DNA of 64,000 nt, from assembly GCA_034928535.1 (NCBI GenBank), contig JAYFOV010000020.1, positions 14,728-78,727 of the forward strand, given 5' to 3'. Origin of the DNA: CAXXOK01 sp001604115. GTDB lineage: Bacteria > Bacillota > Clostridia > Christensenellales > Aristaeellaceae. The notes under the pieces are model-generated. The model ran no database searches. It worked only from the letters and a program-made list of their open reading frames with translations, and was not told the origin of the DNA. The first letter of the stretch is position 1. The number at the start of each line of letters is the position of its first letter. A program made the translations under genes and the position numbers. This document shows positions 35,438 through 44,105 of the stretch, one piece after another.

Positions 35438-38041
35438 TCAGGCGATCAGGGCGCGCAGCGCGCCCAGCACCGGGCTTTGCCCCAGCGAGCACCGCGTGGG
35501 CGCGCGCAGGGTGTAGTGAAACGGGGTCTCGGCGAAATCGATGAGCCCCAGGGATTGAAATGCGGTAAGCCCTGCCAGCGTCTGCGCCTCGGTGAGCCGC
35601 GCCGCGCCCGCTGCCTGCATCAGTCTGCCGAACGCGCCCGAGCGCAGGGTTTTGTAGAGATCGCGGTAGGCATCATCCCCCGCGTCGATGGCGGCGGCGG
35701 CCTGGCGAAGGCCGGGGGACACCGGCAGCGCGATCACGTTGGCGCCCGGCAGTGCCTGGCGGAGCAGCGCGGCCATATGCGGGGCGGGCGATCCGTCCAG
35801 CAGCACGGCGGTGTGCCAGCTGCCCGCAAGCCGCCACGGCTCGGGATCCAGCAGCAGGGTGTGGAAACAGCGCGGATCCTCCGGCGCGCCATAGGCCACA
35901 TCCACCAGTGCGCCATAGGCATCCAGAAACTGCGCCGCCGTGCTGCGCGCAAAGGCGATGAGCAGCGTGCCCTGCCTGCCCGTGAGCGCGGCGCGCACCG
36001 CAGGCGGCAGCGGAAAGGCGGGCGCATCCGCAATGGGCGGGAGGGCTCGGGATATCGGCGGTGCGGAGTGGGCGCCTACGGGGGCGGTCAGTGCCGCGGG
36101 TTGCGCGGCGGGCACAGTCTGCGCAGCAGGCATGATCTGTGCTCCGGTTTGCCCGGCGGGCAAAATGGTCTGTGCGCCGGCTTGCGCGGCATGCGCCGCA
36201 GCTTGTGCGCCCTGTGCGGCCTGCGGATCGGGCAGGTTTTGCGCCCCTTGCGCAAAGGGTACAGCGTTAAGCAATTCTGCATCAGAGGCGCAGTTTCCTG
36301 CAACAGGCAGGGGAGCTTGCAGCGCCCGGAGCAGTGCGCGCAAGAGCGGCATGTGCCCCGGCGCATCCCCTGCGGCGGCGATGGCGGCGGCCTGCGCCGC
36401 CGGCGCAGGCCGGATAGCCTGCACCTGGCACTTGATGGCCGTGCGCCCCATAAAAGTTTCCCGCGCGAGGGTATAGGCTGCATCCACCACATCCGGCAGG
36501 CGGGGCGCTTGCTCCCCCAGGCCAAAGGCGATGCCGTCCATCAGCCTGCCCGCGCCGCCCAGCGTGAGTTGCAGGTGCGCGCCGTTTGCGCCCACGGCGC
36601 GGCGGCGCAGCAGCTGCGCGCCTTCGGTCAGGAACACCGGGGCGGGGTTGCCAAAGCCAAAGGGCGCCATGAGCGCGAGGGCATCCACCAGCGCGTCATC
36701 CGCCTGGTGCAGGGCAATGGCCAGATCATACTCCTTGGCGGGCACAAAGGCCTCCTCCGGGGCGGAAAGGCGCACCGCGCGCTCCAGCCCCGCCCGGAAG
36801 GCGGCGTCGTTTTCGGCAGGCAAAGTCACGCCCGCGGCCATCTCATGCCCGCCATAGCGGGTGAGCAGCGCATCACAGGTTTGCAGGCAATGGGCCAGGT
36901 TCACGCCCCTGACGCCGCGCAGGCTGCCATGCAGCACGCCGTCCTCCTCGCTCAGGGCGCACACAGGCACGCCGAAGCGCTGGTTCAGCCGCCCGGCCAC
37001 CAGCCCCACCACGCCGGTGTGCCAGCCCTGGCCGCGCACAAACAGCACGCGGTTGCGCACAAAATCATGCCCCTGCGCCTGCCGCAGCGCCTGCTCCGCG
37101 GTATCCGCCTCGATGCGCTTGCGCTCGGTATTGGCCTGATTCAAATCATGGGCGAGGGCATCCGCCGTGGGCTGATCCCGCGTGAGCAGCAGGCGCACGC
37201 CCGCGTTGGCATCGGCAATGCGCCCGGCGGCGTTCAGCCGCGGGGCGATCTGGTAGGCCAGGGTGTCCGCTGCGGGCGGGATTGCGCTGCCCGCCACATC
37301 CAGCAGCGCCTTCAGGCCGGGGCGCTGCGCCATGCGGCTTAGGCCGTGCGCCACCAGCACGCGGTTTTCATCCACCAAGGGGACGATATCGGCCACCGTG
37401 GCCAGCGCGGCCAGATCCAGCCATTGGGCGGCGACCTCCAAGCCATGCAGCGCGCAGGCGATCTTGAAAGCCACGCCGGTACCGCACAGCCTGGGAAAAG
37501 GATAGCCACCCAGCAGGGGATTGACCACCGCATCCGCCGGGCAGGGCGCAAGCCCCGGCTGGTGGTGATCCGTCACAATCACCCGCATGCCCAGCGCCTG
37601 CGCGTGCGTGACCTCGGCGGCATTGGTGATGCCCAGATCCACCGTGACCATCAGCGGAAAATCGGCGGCAAAGCGTTCCATGGCCGGCAGGTTAAGCCCA
37701 TAGCCCTCGGCGCGCAGGGGCACGTGGGGCGTGACCGAAAGGCCATACGCGCTCAGGGCTTCGCTCATCAGGGCGGTGGCGCACACACCGTCCACATCAT
37801 AATCGCCATAGACCAGCACCGGCCACCTTTCCGCCTTGGCCTGCGCCAGCAGCGCCAGCGCAGGCTGCATGCCCGAAAGCAACATAGGATCATGCAGCGC
37901 GGCGAGCGCCGGATGCAAAAACGCCTGCGTGGCGCTTGCCCCGTGGATGCCGCGCGCGTGCAGCAGCGCCGCAAGCACATCCCCCTCCGGTGGCGGGGCG
38001 GCAGCGGCGGCGGCGGTTTCACGGCGTACAAAGCGAAGCAT
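35438..38041 (-). CDS. recJ: Single-strand DNA-specific exonuclease RecJ, long form
   Basis: 867 aa, ATG 38041 after GAAAGGAG. DHH-phosphoesterase motifs: I VYGDYDVDGVCATAL, II LGITNAAE, III DHHQPG, then GTGVAFKIACAL, and DHHA1 motif RYGGHEMAAGVTLP near residue 400. An OB-like RecJ domain follows. Residues ~590-685 form a long Ala/Gln/Pro-rich insertion (QAAAHAAQAGAQTI...), then a further ~170-residue C-terminal domain that is Ala-rich and only weakly recognisable. It degrades single-stranded DNA 5'->3' in recombinational and mismatch repair. First gene of the recJ-rel-dtd-MBL-hemZ unit. Confidence 0.93.
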   Translation of the reverse strand: MLRFVRRETAAAAAAPPPEGDVLAALLHARGIHGASATQAFLHPALAALHDPMLLSGMQPALALLAQAKAERWPVLVYGDYDVDGVCATALMSEALSAYGLSVTPHVPLRAEGYGLNLPAMERFAADFPLMVTVDLGITNAAEVTHAQALGMRVIVTDHHQPGLAPCPADAVVNPLLGGYPFPRLCGTGVAFKIACALHGLEVAAQWLDLAALATVADIVPLVDENRVLVAHGLSRMAQRPGLKALLDVAGSAIPPAADTLAYQIAPRLNAAGRIADANAGVRLLLTRDQPTADALAHDLNQANTERKRIEADTAEQALRQAQGHDFVRNRVLFVRGQGWHTGVVGLVAGRLNQRFGVPVCALSEEDGVLHGSLRGVRGVNLAHCLQTCDALLTRYGGHEMAAGVTLPAENDAAFRAGLERAVRLSAPEEAFVPAKEYDLAIALHQADDALVDALALMAPFGFGNPAPVFLTEGAQLLRRRAVGANGAHLQLTLGGAGRLMDGIAFGLGEQAPRLPDVVDAAYTLARETFMGRTAIKCQVQAIRPAPAAQAAAIAAAGDAPGHMPLLRALLRALQAPLPVAGNCASDAELLNAVPFAQGAQNLPDPQAAQGAQAAAHAAQAGAQTILPAGQTGAQIMPAAQTVPAAQPAALTAPVGAHSAPPISRALPPIADAPAFPLPPAVRAALTGRQGTLLIAFARSTAAQFLDAYGALVDVAYGAPEDPRCFHTLLLDPEPWRLAGSWHTAVLLDGSPAPHMAALLRQALPGANVIALPVSPGLRQAAAAIDAGDDAYRDLYKTLRSGAFGRLMQAAGAARLTEAQTLAGLTAFQSLGLIDFAETPFHYTLRAPTRCSLGQSPVLGALRALIA

Positions 38042-38086
38042 GGCATGGCTCCTTTCGGGGCAGGGGTGGGGTGCGAATTGGTATGT

Positions 38087-38092
38087 ATCATA
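38087..38092 (-). promoter_or_regulatory. Probable recJ -10 element inside a short palindrome
   Basis: TATGAT on the minus strand preceded by TGG (extended -10); the -35 region (TTCCAT) is poor. The -10 lies inside the perfect inverted repeat GGTATG-ATA-CATACC, which could be an operator. Confidence 0.5.
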
Positions 38093-38149
38093 CCACAAGA
38101 TGCCGGGAAATGGAAATGGGCGGTGTTGGCAAAGCGCCTGCCCCACGGT

Positions 38150-38400
38150 GGCCGGGGCAGACGCTGGCGCAGGGGGACGTTTGGGGCGCTGCCCCAAACC
38201 CCGCAAGGGGCATTGCCCCTTGACCCGGCTACGCTGCGGCGCGGGCAGGCAGGTGGCTGGCGGTGCTCGCCTCATAGCCGCTTCGCGGCTGCTCGCTCGC
38301 TGGGGGGGCAGGCGCTGCGGCGGGGGGACGTTTGGGGCGCTGCCCCAAACCCCGCAAGGGGCATTGCCCCTTGACCCGGTTGCGCTGCGGCGGGGGCGCT
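38150..38400. repeat. GC-rich intergenic repeat, two copies (locus R4)
   Basis: GGACGTTTGGGGCGCTGCCC followed by CAAACCCCGCAAGGGGCAT and TGCCCCTTGACCCGG occurs at 38176 and again at 38327, separated by a GCTCGCCTCATAGCCGC/GCGGCTG block. Palindromes TTTGGGGCGCTGCCCCAAA and GGGGCATTGCCCC are perfect. It sits just downstream of lysA and upstream of the recJ promoter. Confidence 0.85.
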
Positions 38401-38408
38401 TGATCTGC

Positions 38409-39671
38409 TTAGGTCAGCTTTTCCCAGGCTTCATCCACATCCAGCGTGGCAAAATAATCCGCCGCTGTTTCCGCCCTGCGGATCAGCGCAAACGTTCCAT
38501 CCTCCCGATATAGTACTTCCTTACACTTGAGCTTTCCATTATAGTTGTACCCCATGCTCAGCCCATGCGCACCCGTATCGTGGATCACCAATATATCCCC
38601 GATTTGCGCGTCGGGCAGGTAGCGATCCACAGCAAACTTATCATTATTCTCACACAGGCTCCCCGTCACATCCACCAGCTGATCATGCGGCAAATGCTCC
38701 TTGCCCACCACCGTGATGTGATGGTATGCCCCATACATCGCCGGGCGCAGCAGATCGCACGCAGAGGCGTCCAGCCCCAGATAATGCTTGTGGATGCGCT
38801 TTTCATTGGTGATGTGCGTGACCAGCCACCCATGCGGCGCGGTCATGTAGCGCCCCAGCTCCGTCTTCACGGCCACATCCCGGATATCCGTGCCGGCAAA
38901 GGCGGCCTCGTAGGCCGCGCGCACGCCTTCGCCGATGGCCGCGATATCCGCCACCGGCTCCTCCGGACGGTAAGGCACGCCAATGCCGCCGGACAGGTTC
39001 ACAAACGCAAGCGTAAGCCCGGTTTCGGCCACCAGCTCACGTCCGGTTTCAAACAGCAGGCTTGCCAGCGCAGGGTAGTAGCTTGGGTCCGTGGTGTTGC
39101 TGCTCAAAAATGCGTGCAGCCCAAAGCGCTTGACCCCATAGCCCTTGAGCGCCGTGAGCGCCTCGCTGAGCTGGGCGCGGGTCATGCCGTACTTGGCATC
39201 CCCCGGATCGCCCATAATCGCGTTGCCCACGCGGAAATGCCCGCCGGGGTTGAAACGCAGGCACACGGTGTCAGGGATGCCTCCGTTTTGCCGCAGCGCC
39301 TCCACATGGGTGATGTCATCCAGATTGACCGTCGCCTCCAGCGCTCGGGCCAACGCGAACTCCTCCGGGGGCACATCGTTGGCGCTGAACATGATCGCAT
39401 CCCCGCTGAAGCCGCAGGCCTGCGCCAGCATGAGCTCCGTGGCACTGGCACAGTCCAGCCCGCAGCCTTCCTCGCCCAGGATGCGCAGGATGGCCGGGGT
39501 CGGCAGCGCCTTGACGGCAAAATACTCCCGGAAGCCTGGGTTCCAGGCAAAGGCCTGGCGCAGCGCGCGCGCAGTCTGGCGGATGCCGCGCTCGTCATAC
39601 AGGTGAAACGGGGTGGAATAAGCCTCCGTGGCCGCTGTGAAAACCTGATCGGTCAGGGAAAAATTCGGCAT
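38409..39671 (-). CDS. lysA: Diaminopimelate decarboxylase-like PLP enzyme (fold type III)
   Basis: 420 aa, ATG 39671 after AAGGAGG. EYFAVKALPTPAILRIL holds the PLP lysine; then CGLDCASATEL, FNPGGHFRVGN, LSGGIGVPYRPEEP (phosphate-binding Gly-rich loop), ELGRYMTAPHGW, and near the end GSLCENNDKFAVDRYLP with the catalytic Cys and Glu, closing with DTGAHGLSMGYNYNGKLK. It converts meso-diaminopimelate to lysine. The PLP lysine context (VKALPTP) and the C-terminal layout differ somewhat from textbook LysA, so a related ornithine/arginine or carboxynorspermidine decarboxylase cannot be fully ruled out. Own promoter, leader of ~190 bases. Confidence 0.85.
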   Translation of the reverse strand: MPNFSLTDQVFTAATEAYSTPFHLYDERGIRQTARALRQAFAWNPGFREYFAVKALPTPAILRILGEEGCGLDCASATELMLAQACGFSGDAIMFSANDVPPEEFALARALEATVNLDDITHVEALRQNGGIPDTVCLRFNPGGHFRVGNAIMGDPGDAKYGMTRAQLSEALTALKGYGVKRFGLHAFLSSNTTDPSYYPALASLLFETGRELVAETGLTLAFVNLSGGIGVPYRPEEPVADIAAIGEGVRAAYEAAFAGTDIRDVAVKTELGRYMTAPHGWLVTHITNEKRIHKHYLGLDASACDLLRPAMYGAYHHITVVGKEHLPHDQLVDVTGSLCENNDKFAVDRYLPDAQIGDILVIHDTGAHGLSMGYNYNGKLKCKEVLYREDGTFALIRRAETAADYFATLDVDEAWEKLT

Positions 39672-39869
39672 GGGTTTTCCTCCTTGCATCGGTTGCTGGT
39701 ATTGCGCCGCGGCGTGCAGCCGCAAAGGGCGCATGGGCGGCAGCGGGCCCGCCTTCCTGTGCGGGGCTGGCGCTGCCGGTTGGGGCAACAGTTTATGATC
39801 CATGGCTGGGGCTGGCCGGCGCTGGCGGCGCTTTCTGGCCGCGGCCTGCGCACCGGGCAGCCTACCCTC

Positions 39870-39897
39870 ATCATAGCACGGTTTCGACTTTAGTTAA
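39870..39897 (-). promoter_or_regulatory. lysA promoter
   Basis: On the minus strand TTAACT (39897-39892), 16 bases, TATGAT (39875-39870). The ~190-base leader to the lysA ATG shows no clear lysine-riboswitch core. Confidence 0.65.
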
Positions 39898-40109
39898 AGC
39901 ACCTGAACCACGGCAAAAACAAAAGACTGCCCTGCCGCCGCCATGCCTGCGCCCTGCGGCGCGCAAAGCAGGCGGGCGGGTGCAGCCCTGTGAGCAGCCT
40001 ACGGCCGGTGCGCCCCAGCCGCCCTGCCGCAACCTTGTGCGGCAGGGTGGCTGGGTGCGCGGCGCGGCCATCGCCCCGGTAACGCGGCAGCCGTGATGGC
40101 TGCCCTTCC
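39898..40109. other. Non-coding stretch with one strong hairpin
   Basis: Between the lysA promoter and a doubtful small frame. It contains the perfect 10-bp hairpin CCCTGCCGCA/TGCGGCAGGG (40022-40047) without a T-run on either side. No gene is recognised. Confidence 0.4.
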
Positions 40110-40430
40110 CTACGCGATTAACCCCGCCTGTGCCCGGCTGCCCCAGCGGGGCAGGGGCGGCGCTTTGTTGAGTTTGCAGCACACGCAGGCCTTGCGGCGG
40201 GCGTTGCTCCCCACCGGAAAGCGGCCTTCCCGCGCGGCCTGCGCGGCGCAGCGCGCGGGGTGGGCAGGCGCAAAAAGAAGCGGCCAGATGCCATTGCAAA
40301 GCGCGCAAAGCAGCGCCGCATGCAGTGCGATGCGCTGGCGCATCCCGGCGCGCAGCCCTTGGACGGGCCCAGAAAAACTGGCCGGGTGGCGGGAAGCCAT
40401 CGGAAGCCGGGGTGCCTGGTTGTGCTTCAT
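40110..40430 (-). CDS. Possible small Cys-containing protein (doubtful)
   Basis: 106 aa with an excellent ribosome site (AAAGGAGGG, 9 bases before ATG 40430). It has one hydrophobic stretch (ALHAALLCALCNGIWPLLF) and a C-terminal basic part with three close Cys (RRKACVCCKLNK). No family is recognised, composition is Arg/Ala/Pro-rich as in chance frames of GC-rich DNA, and the region is otherwise non-coding. The ribosome site is the only real support. Confidence 0.3.
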   Translation of the reverse strand: MKHNQAPRLPMASRHPASFSGPVQGLRAGMRQRIALHAALLCALCNGIWPLLFAPAHPARCAAQAAREGRFPVGSNARRKACVCCKLNKAPPLPRWGSRAQAGLIA

Positions 40431-40491
40431 GGATTCCCACCCTCCTTTTGCCGCATTATGGATCGCCCGCCGGGGCGCGTGCGCCGACGGA

Positions 40492-40920
40492 TCAGCCGTA
40501 CAGTTGCTTAAAATCGAGATTCAAGCGCACGCCCTGATCGTACAGCACCCCATCCGTGAGCCGGATGCGCAGGATGCAGGTGTTGGGGTCGCTTTCATCG
40601 GTGTGGCCGTTATCATACCAGGCGGCAAAGGCCGCGCGCAGCGTGGCCATGATAGCCGCGTTTTTCACATCGCGCACATAGCCCAGGTTTTCCCCCACGC
40701 CATGGGCGGTGAACCATTCCCCGCACACCGCAACATCCGGGTTTGCCTGGATCTGTTTCATTTTATGGGACAGCGCATAGGTGACGGTATAAAACGCCCC
40801 CTCCAGAAAATAGCTGTCCACCGTGCGCACGGCGGGGCGGTTCCCCTCCAGGGTGGCAAGGGCAAGCAATGTGTCCCGCCCGAAGCGTTCCTTCATAATA
40901 GCCTTCACGTCCTGCTGCAT
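40492..40920 (-). CDS. Pyridoxamine 5'-phosphate oxidase-like flavin-binding protein
   Basis: 142 aa. The split-barrel pattern of the PNPOx-like superfamily is visible: TLLALATLEGNRPAVRTVDSYFLEGAFYTVTY, then SHKMKQIQANPDVAVCGEWF and a closing strand LRIRLTDGVLYD. In this group FMN or F420 binds at the dimer interface, and many members reduce small molecules or are of unknown role. True PdxH residues are not evident. It stands alone; its start lies 145 bases downstream of the end of the P-type ATPase gene in the same orientation, so co-transcription is possible. Confidence 0.8.
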   Translation of the reverse strand: MQQDVKAIMKERFGRDTLLALATLEGNRPAVRTVDSYFLEGAFYTVTYALSHKMKQIQANPDVAVCGEWFTAHGVGENLGYVRDVKNAAIMATLRAAFAAWYDNGHTDESDPNTCILRIRLTDGVLYDQGVRLNLDFKQLYG

Positions 40921-41065
40921 CGCCTAACCGCATCCTTCCTGTGAGCGCCGCGCAAAGCGCGTTGTATACAATTCTGCACCGATGCGGGAAATCCTTCTCC
41001 CGGCGGGGCGAAGGCGGGCGCTGCCGCCGCGCGGCCGCCCGGCGTTGCATGAGCCGCCCTTCGCC

Positions 41066-43702
41066 TCAGAGCCACTCCCGGTACCGACGCATGTAGAGCA
41101 CCTTGAACAGCTGCGTGCTCGCGCAATACCCTGCCAGCAGCAAGATGAGCCAAGGCGCAAACGTCAGCGGCAGTGTGGCCAGGTCAAAGCCCAGCGCAAC
41201 AGGCGAAAACACCAGCGCAATGGCGATGATGCCCACCAGCACCGTCGAGAGCACCAGCGGCAGCGATGCGCGGCTTTGCACAAAGGGGAGCTTGCTGGTG
41301 CGGATCATGTGCACGATCAGAATCTGCGACAGGGTGCCAAACAGGAACCAGCCTGCCTGAAACAGCGGCGCCAGCGCGGGCGTATTGGCCTTGACCACCC
41401 ACCACAGCACCGCAAAGCAGAGGATGTCAAACACAGAGCTCAGAGGGCCAAACAGGAGCATGAAGCGGCGGATCCCGCCGGTTTCCCAGCGGCGGGGGGC
41501 ACGGAGATACTCCTGATCCATATGGTCAAACGGGATGCCGATCTGGGCAAAATCACACAGCAGGTTCTGCGTCAGGATGTGCACCGGCAGCATGGGCAAA
41601 AACGGCAAAAACAGGCTGGCAACCATCACGGAAATCATGTTGCCAAAATTGCCGGAAGCCGCCATCTTGATGTATTTCATGATATTGCCAAAGGTGCGGC
41701 GGCCTTCCAGAACACCTTCCTCCAGCACCATGAGGTCCTTCTTCAGCAGGATGATATCGGCGGTCTCCTTGGCGATGTCCACGCCGCTATCCACTGAGAT
41801 GCCCACATCCGCCTCCTGCAGCGCAGGGGCGTCGTTGATGCCGTCGCCCATATAGCCGACCGTGTGCCCGGACTGCTGAAACGCCTGCACCACGCGCTGC
41901 TTTTGCGCCGGGGAAAGCTTGCTGAACAGATCGCAGGTCTGGATCGCCTCGCGCAGCGCGGGGTCGCTCATCGCCTCCACATCGCTGCCGGACAGGCAGT
42001 TTTCCGTGGGGATGCCCACCTTGTTGCACACCTTGACCGCCACGCCTTCGCTGTCGCCGGTGAGCACCGCCACGCGAACGCCGTGCTCACGCAGGGCGGT
42101 AATGGCCTGCGCAGCGCTCTCCTTGGGCGGATCCAGAAAACCCACAAAACCAATGAGCACCATATCGCGCTCATCCTCGACCCCAAACACCGTTACATCC
42201 GCGATATCGTTTTTTTGCGCCACAGCGATCACGCGCAGGCCATCGCGGTTGTGCTCCTCAAACACACGCATCGCATCGGCGCGGTGCTCCGCGTCAAACG
42301 CCTGCACCACGCCGTCATGCTCCACATAGGCGCAGATGGCCATGATCTCTTCCACCGCGCCTTTGGTGATCAGCTGCCGTTTGCCGTTTTGGTTTTGCAG
42401 CACCACGCTCATGCGCCGGCGGGAAAAATCAAAGGGGATCTCATCCATCCGCGTGAATTGCGGGATGAGCCCGGACAGGCCGTTTTCTTCCGCACGGTTG
42501 ATGATGGCAAGATCGATCAGGTTTTTCAGCCCTGTCTGGAAATAGCTGTTGAGGTATGCGTGGCGCAGGATGCGCATATCATCCCGCCCATGCACATCCA
42601 TATACTTTTCCAGGATGATCTTATCCTCGGTCAGGGTGCCTGTTTTGTCCGTGCACAGCACATCCATCTCCCCAAAGGTCTGGATGGCGGAAAGGGTCTT
42701 GACGATCGTCTGGTGCCGCGCCATGGACACCGCGCCGCGCGCCAGTGTTGACGTCATGATCATGGGCAGCATCTCCGGGGTAAGCCCCACAGCCATGGTG
42801 ACCGCAAACAGCAGCGCCGCGCCCCAATCATGTTTGGTGATGCCGTTGGTGATGAAGATCACAGGCACCATGACCAGCATAAAGTGCAGCAGCAGCTTGG
42901 ACACGGAATCCACACCGCGCTCAAAGCTGTTTTTTGCCTTGTCGCCGGACAGGCTTTTGGCCATTGCGCCGAAATATGTATCGTTACCGGTGGTCAGCAC
43001 CACCGCTGTTGCACTGCCGCTGAGGAGGTTTGTGCCCATCAGCCCCAGGTTGGCAAAATCGGTGAGCGCATCCGTCTGCGCGCCGCGCAGCTCCGCAAAC
43101 TTTTCCACCGGGGCGGATTCCCCCGTGAGCGCCGCCTGCGCAATAAAGGCATCCTTGGTGGTCAGGAAACGCACATCCCCGGGCAACATATCCCCGGCGG
43201 AAAGCCGAACCACATCGCCGGGCACCACTTCGTCGATGCCGATTTCCAGCAGGGCGCCATCCCGCCAGACATCCGCCCGGTTGGAAATCATTTTGGATAG
43301 CTTGGCTGCCGCACTGTTGGATTTTTCGCTCTGGATAAAGGAGATGGCGCTGGAGATGAGAATCAACGTGAGGATGATGGCCGCCGTGGTAAAATCCGCC
43401 TTGACGGAAAGCACCACATCCGTGATGAAGGTAATGACCGCCACCAGTAACAGCACCAGGTTGAAGGGGTTGAACAACGCCTCAAACAACCGCCCCAAAA
43501 AGCCCTTGGACTTGCCCGCCACGATCACGTTGCGGCCGTAGCGCTCCAGGTGCTCCGCCGCCCTGGCAGCCGAAATGCCCTGCGCGGAGGTGTCCAGCAG
43601 GGTCAGCAGGGTTTGCTCCTCCAGGAGCGCATAGCGGCGCAGAACCGCCTCACATTCATTTTTCCGTTGCACCGCCACGGGTGCTTTTTTCATGAACCAC
43701 AT
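41066..43702 (-). CDS. mgtA: P-type ATPase, MgtA/MgtB (P3B, Mg2+ importer) type
   Basis: About 878 aa; start at ATG 43702 (or the adjacent ATG 43705) after AAAGGA. P-type motifs in order: LTGESAPVEK (actuator TGES), LTPEMLPMIMTSTLA in TM4, phosphorylation site CTDKTGTLTEDKI, GDGINDAPALQEADVGIS hinge and ten predicted membrane segments. NPFNLVLLLVAVITFITDV near the start and the VGLTPEMLPMI motif mark the Mg2+ (MgtA) group rather than Ca2+ or heavy-metal pumps. It imports Mg2+ with ATP under low-Mg conditions. The transcript has a ~240-base leader with a small ORF, which suggests regulated expression. Confidence 0.92.
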   Translation of the reverse strand: MWFMKKAPVAVQRKNECEAVLRRYALLEEQTLLTLLDTSAQGISAARAAEHLERYGRNVIVAGKSKGFLGRLFEALFNPFNLVLLLVAVITFITDVVLSVKADFTTAAIILTLILISSAISFIQSEKSNSAAAKLSKMISNRADVWRDGALLEIGIDEVVPGDVVRLSAGDMLPGDVRFLTTKDAFIAQAALTGESAPVEKFAELRGAQTDALTDFANLGLMGTNLLSGSATAVVLTTGNDTYFGAMAKSLSGDKAKNSFERGVDSVSKLLLHFMLVMVPVIFITNGITKHDWGAALLFAVTMAVGLTPEMLPMIMTSTLARGAVSMARHQTIVKTLSAIQTFGEMDVLCTDKTGTLTEDKIILEKYMDVHGRDDMRILRHAYLNSYFQTGLKNLIDLAIINRAEENGLSGLIPQFTRMDEIPFDFSRRRMSVVLQNQNGKRQLITKGAVEEIMAICAYVEHDGVVQAFDAEHRADAMRVFEEHNRDGLRVIAVAQKNDIADVTVFGVEDERDMVLIGFVGFLDPPKESAAQAITALREHGVRVAVLTGDSEGVAVKVCNKVGIPTENCLSGSDVEAMSDPALREAIQTCDLFSKLSPAQKQRVVQAFQQSGHTVGYMGDGINDAPALQEADVGISVDSGVDIAKETADIILLKKDLMVLEEGVLEGRRTFGNIMKYIKMAASGNFGNMISVMVASLFLPFLPMLPVHILTQNLLCDFAQIGIPFDHMDQEYLRAPRRWETGGIRRFMLLFGPLSSVFDILCFAVLWWVVKANTPALAPLFQAGWFLFGTLSQILIVHMIRTSKLPFVQSRASLPLVLSTVLVGIIAIALVFSPVALGFDLATLPLTFAPWLILLLAGYCASTQLFKVLYMRRYREWL

Positions 43703-43771
43703 CATGACCATCCTTTCATACAATTCGTTTGTGAAACAAACCGTAATGTATGAACAGGACAGCACGCGCCA

Positions 43772-43903
43772 TCAGCTCCGCTGCGTGTCAGTTGCGTAAG
43801 GTGGAAAGCACGCCGTTTGCCGCGCGCATCCATGCCAGCCGCTTTGCCAATCTGCTACGGAACAGGCCGTACTGCACCCATCCCCATTACTTCGGCTAAC
43901 CAT
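43772..43903 (-). CDS. Putative leader ORF of mgtA (43 codons)
   Basis: ATG 43903 lies 8 bases after GGGAGGTGG, a stronger ribosome site than that of mgtA itself. It encodes MVSRSNGDGCSTACSVADW... with four Cys, two tryptophans and a C-terminal CFPPYATD containing Pro-Pro. It lies entirely between the mgtA promoter and the mgtA start. In enterobacteria mgtA is governed by a short leader peptide (MgtL) whose translation depends on Mg2+; the layout is the same here, but there is no sequence similarity to rely on. It may be a regulatory uORF or a chance frame. Confidence 0.45.
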   Translation of the reverse strand: MVSRSNGDGCSTACSVADWQSGWHGCARQTACFPPYATDTQRS

Positions 43904-43948
43904 GGTTTCCCACCTCCCAACGCAGGCCGCAGTTTGTATCCATTTACC

Positions 43949-43978
43949 ATTGTACAGGAATGGACTATTGGAAGTCAA
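43949..43978 (-). promoter_or_regulatory. mgtA promoter
   Basis: On the minus strand TTGACT (43978-43973), 18 bases, TACAAT (43954-43949), about 245 bases upstream of mgtA and 45 upstream of the leader ORF. Confidence 0.72.
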
Positions 43979-44075
43979 CCGGCGGGGTTCCAGGCGCGGG
44001 CGGCTTTTGGGTGTGCGTCAGGCAGGCGGGACGGCATGCCCGGCCGCTGGCTTTGGCAGCAGGGCTAAGCGCCGG

Positions 44076-44105
44076 TTGGTAATCCCCTTGCTGCCATGGT
44101 ATAAT
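44076..44105 (+). promoter_or_regulatory. Promoter of the YdeI/OmdA gene
   Basis: TTGGTA (44076-44081), 18 bases, TATAAT (44100-44105) preceded by CCATGG. The leader of ~160 bases to the ATG shows no recognised element. Confidence 0.65.

Noticed and set aside
32715..35516. 933-codon plus-strand frame over dtd and rel
   Set aside because: Antisense shadow of two certain genes in GC-rich DNA.
39672..39870. Lysine riboswitch in the lysA leader
   Set aside because: Neither the AGAGGTGC nor the GGGGAAAGG core is found.
40093..40944. 283-codon plus-strand frame
   Set aside because: No ribosome site; covers the antisense of the PNPOx-like gene.
43706..43950. M-box magnesium riboswitch upstream of mgtA
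   Set aside because: The conserved M-box segments (e.g. GTTAGGTGAGGCTCC) are absent.
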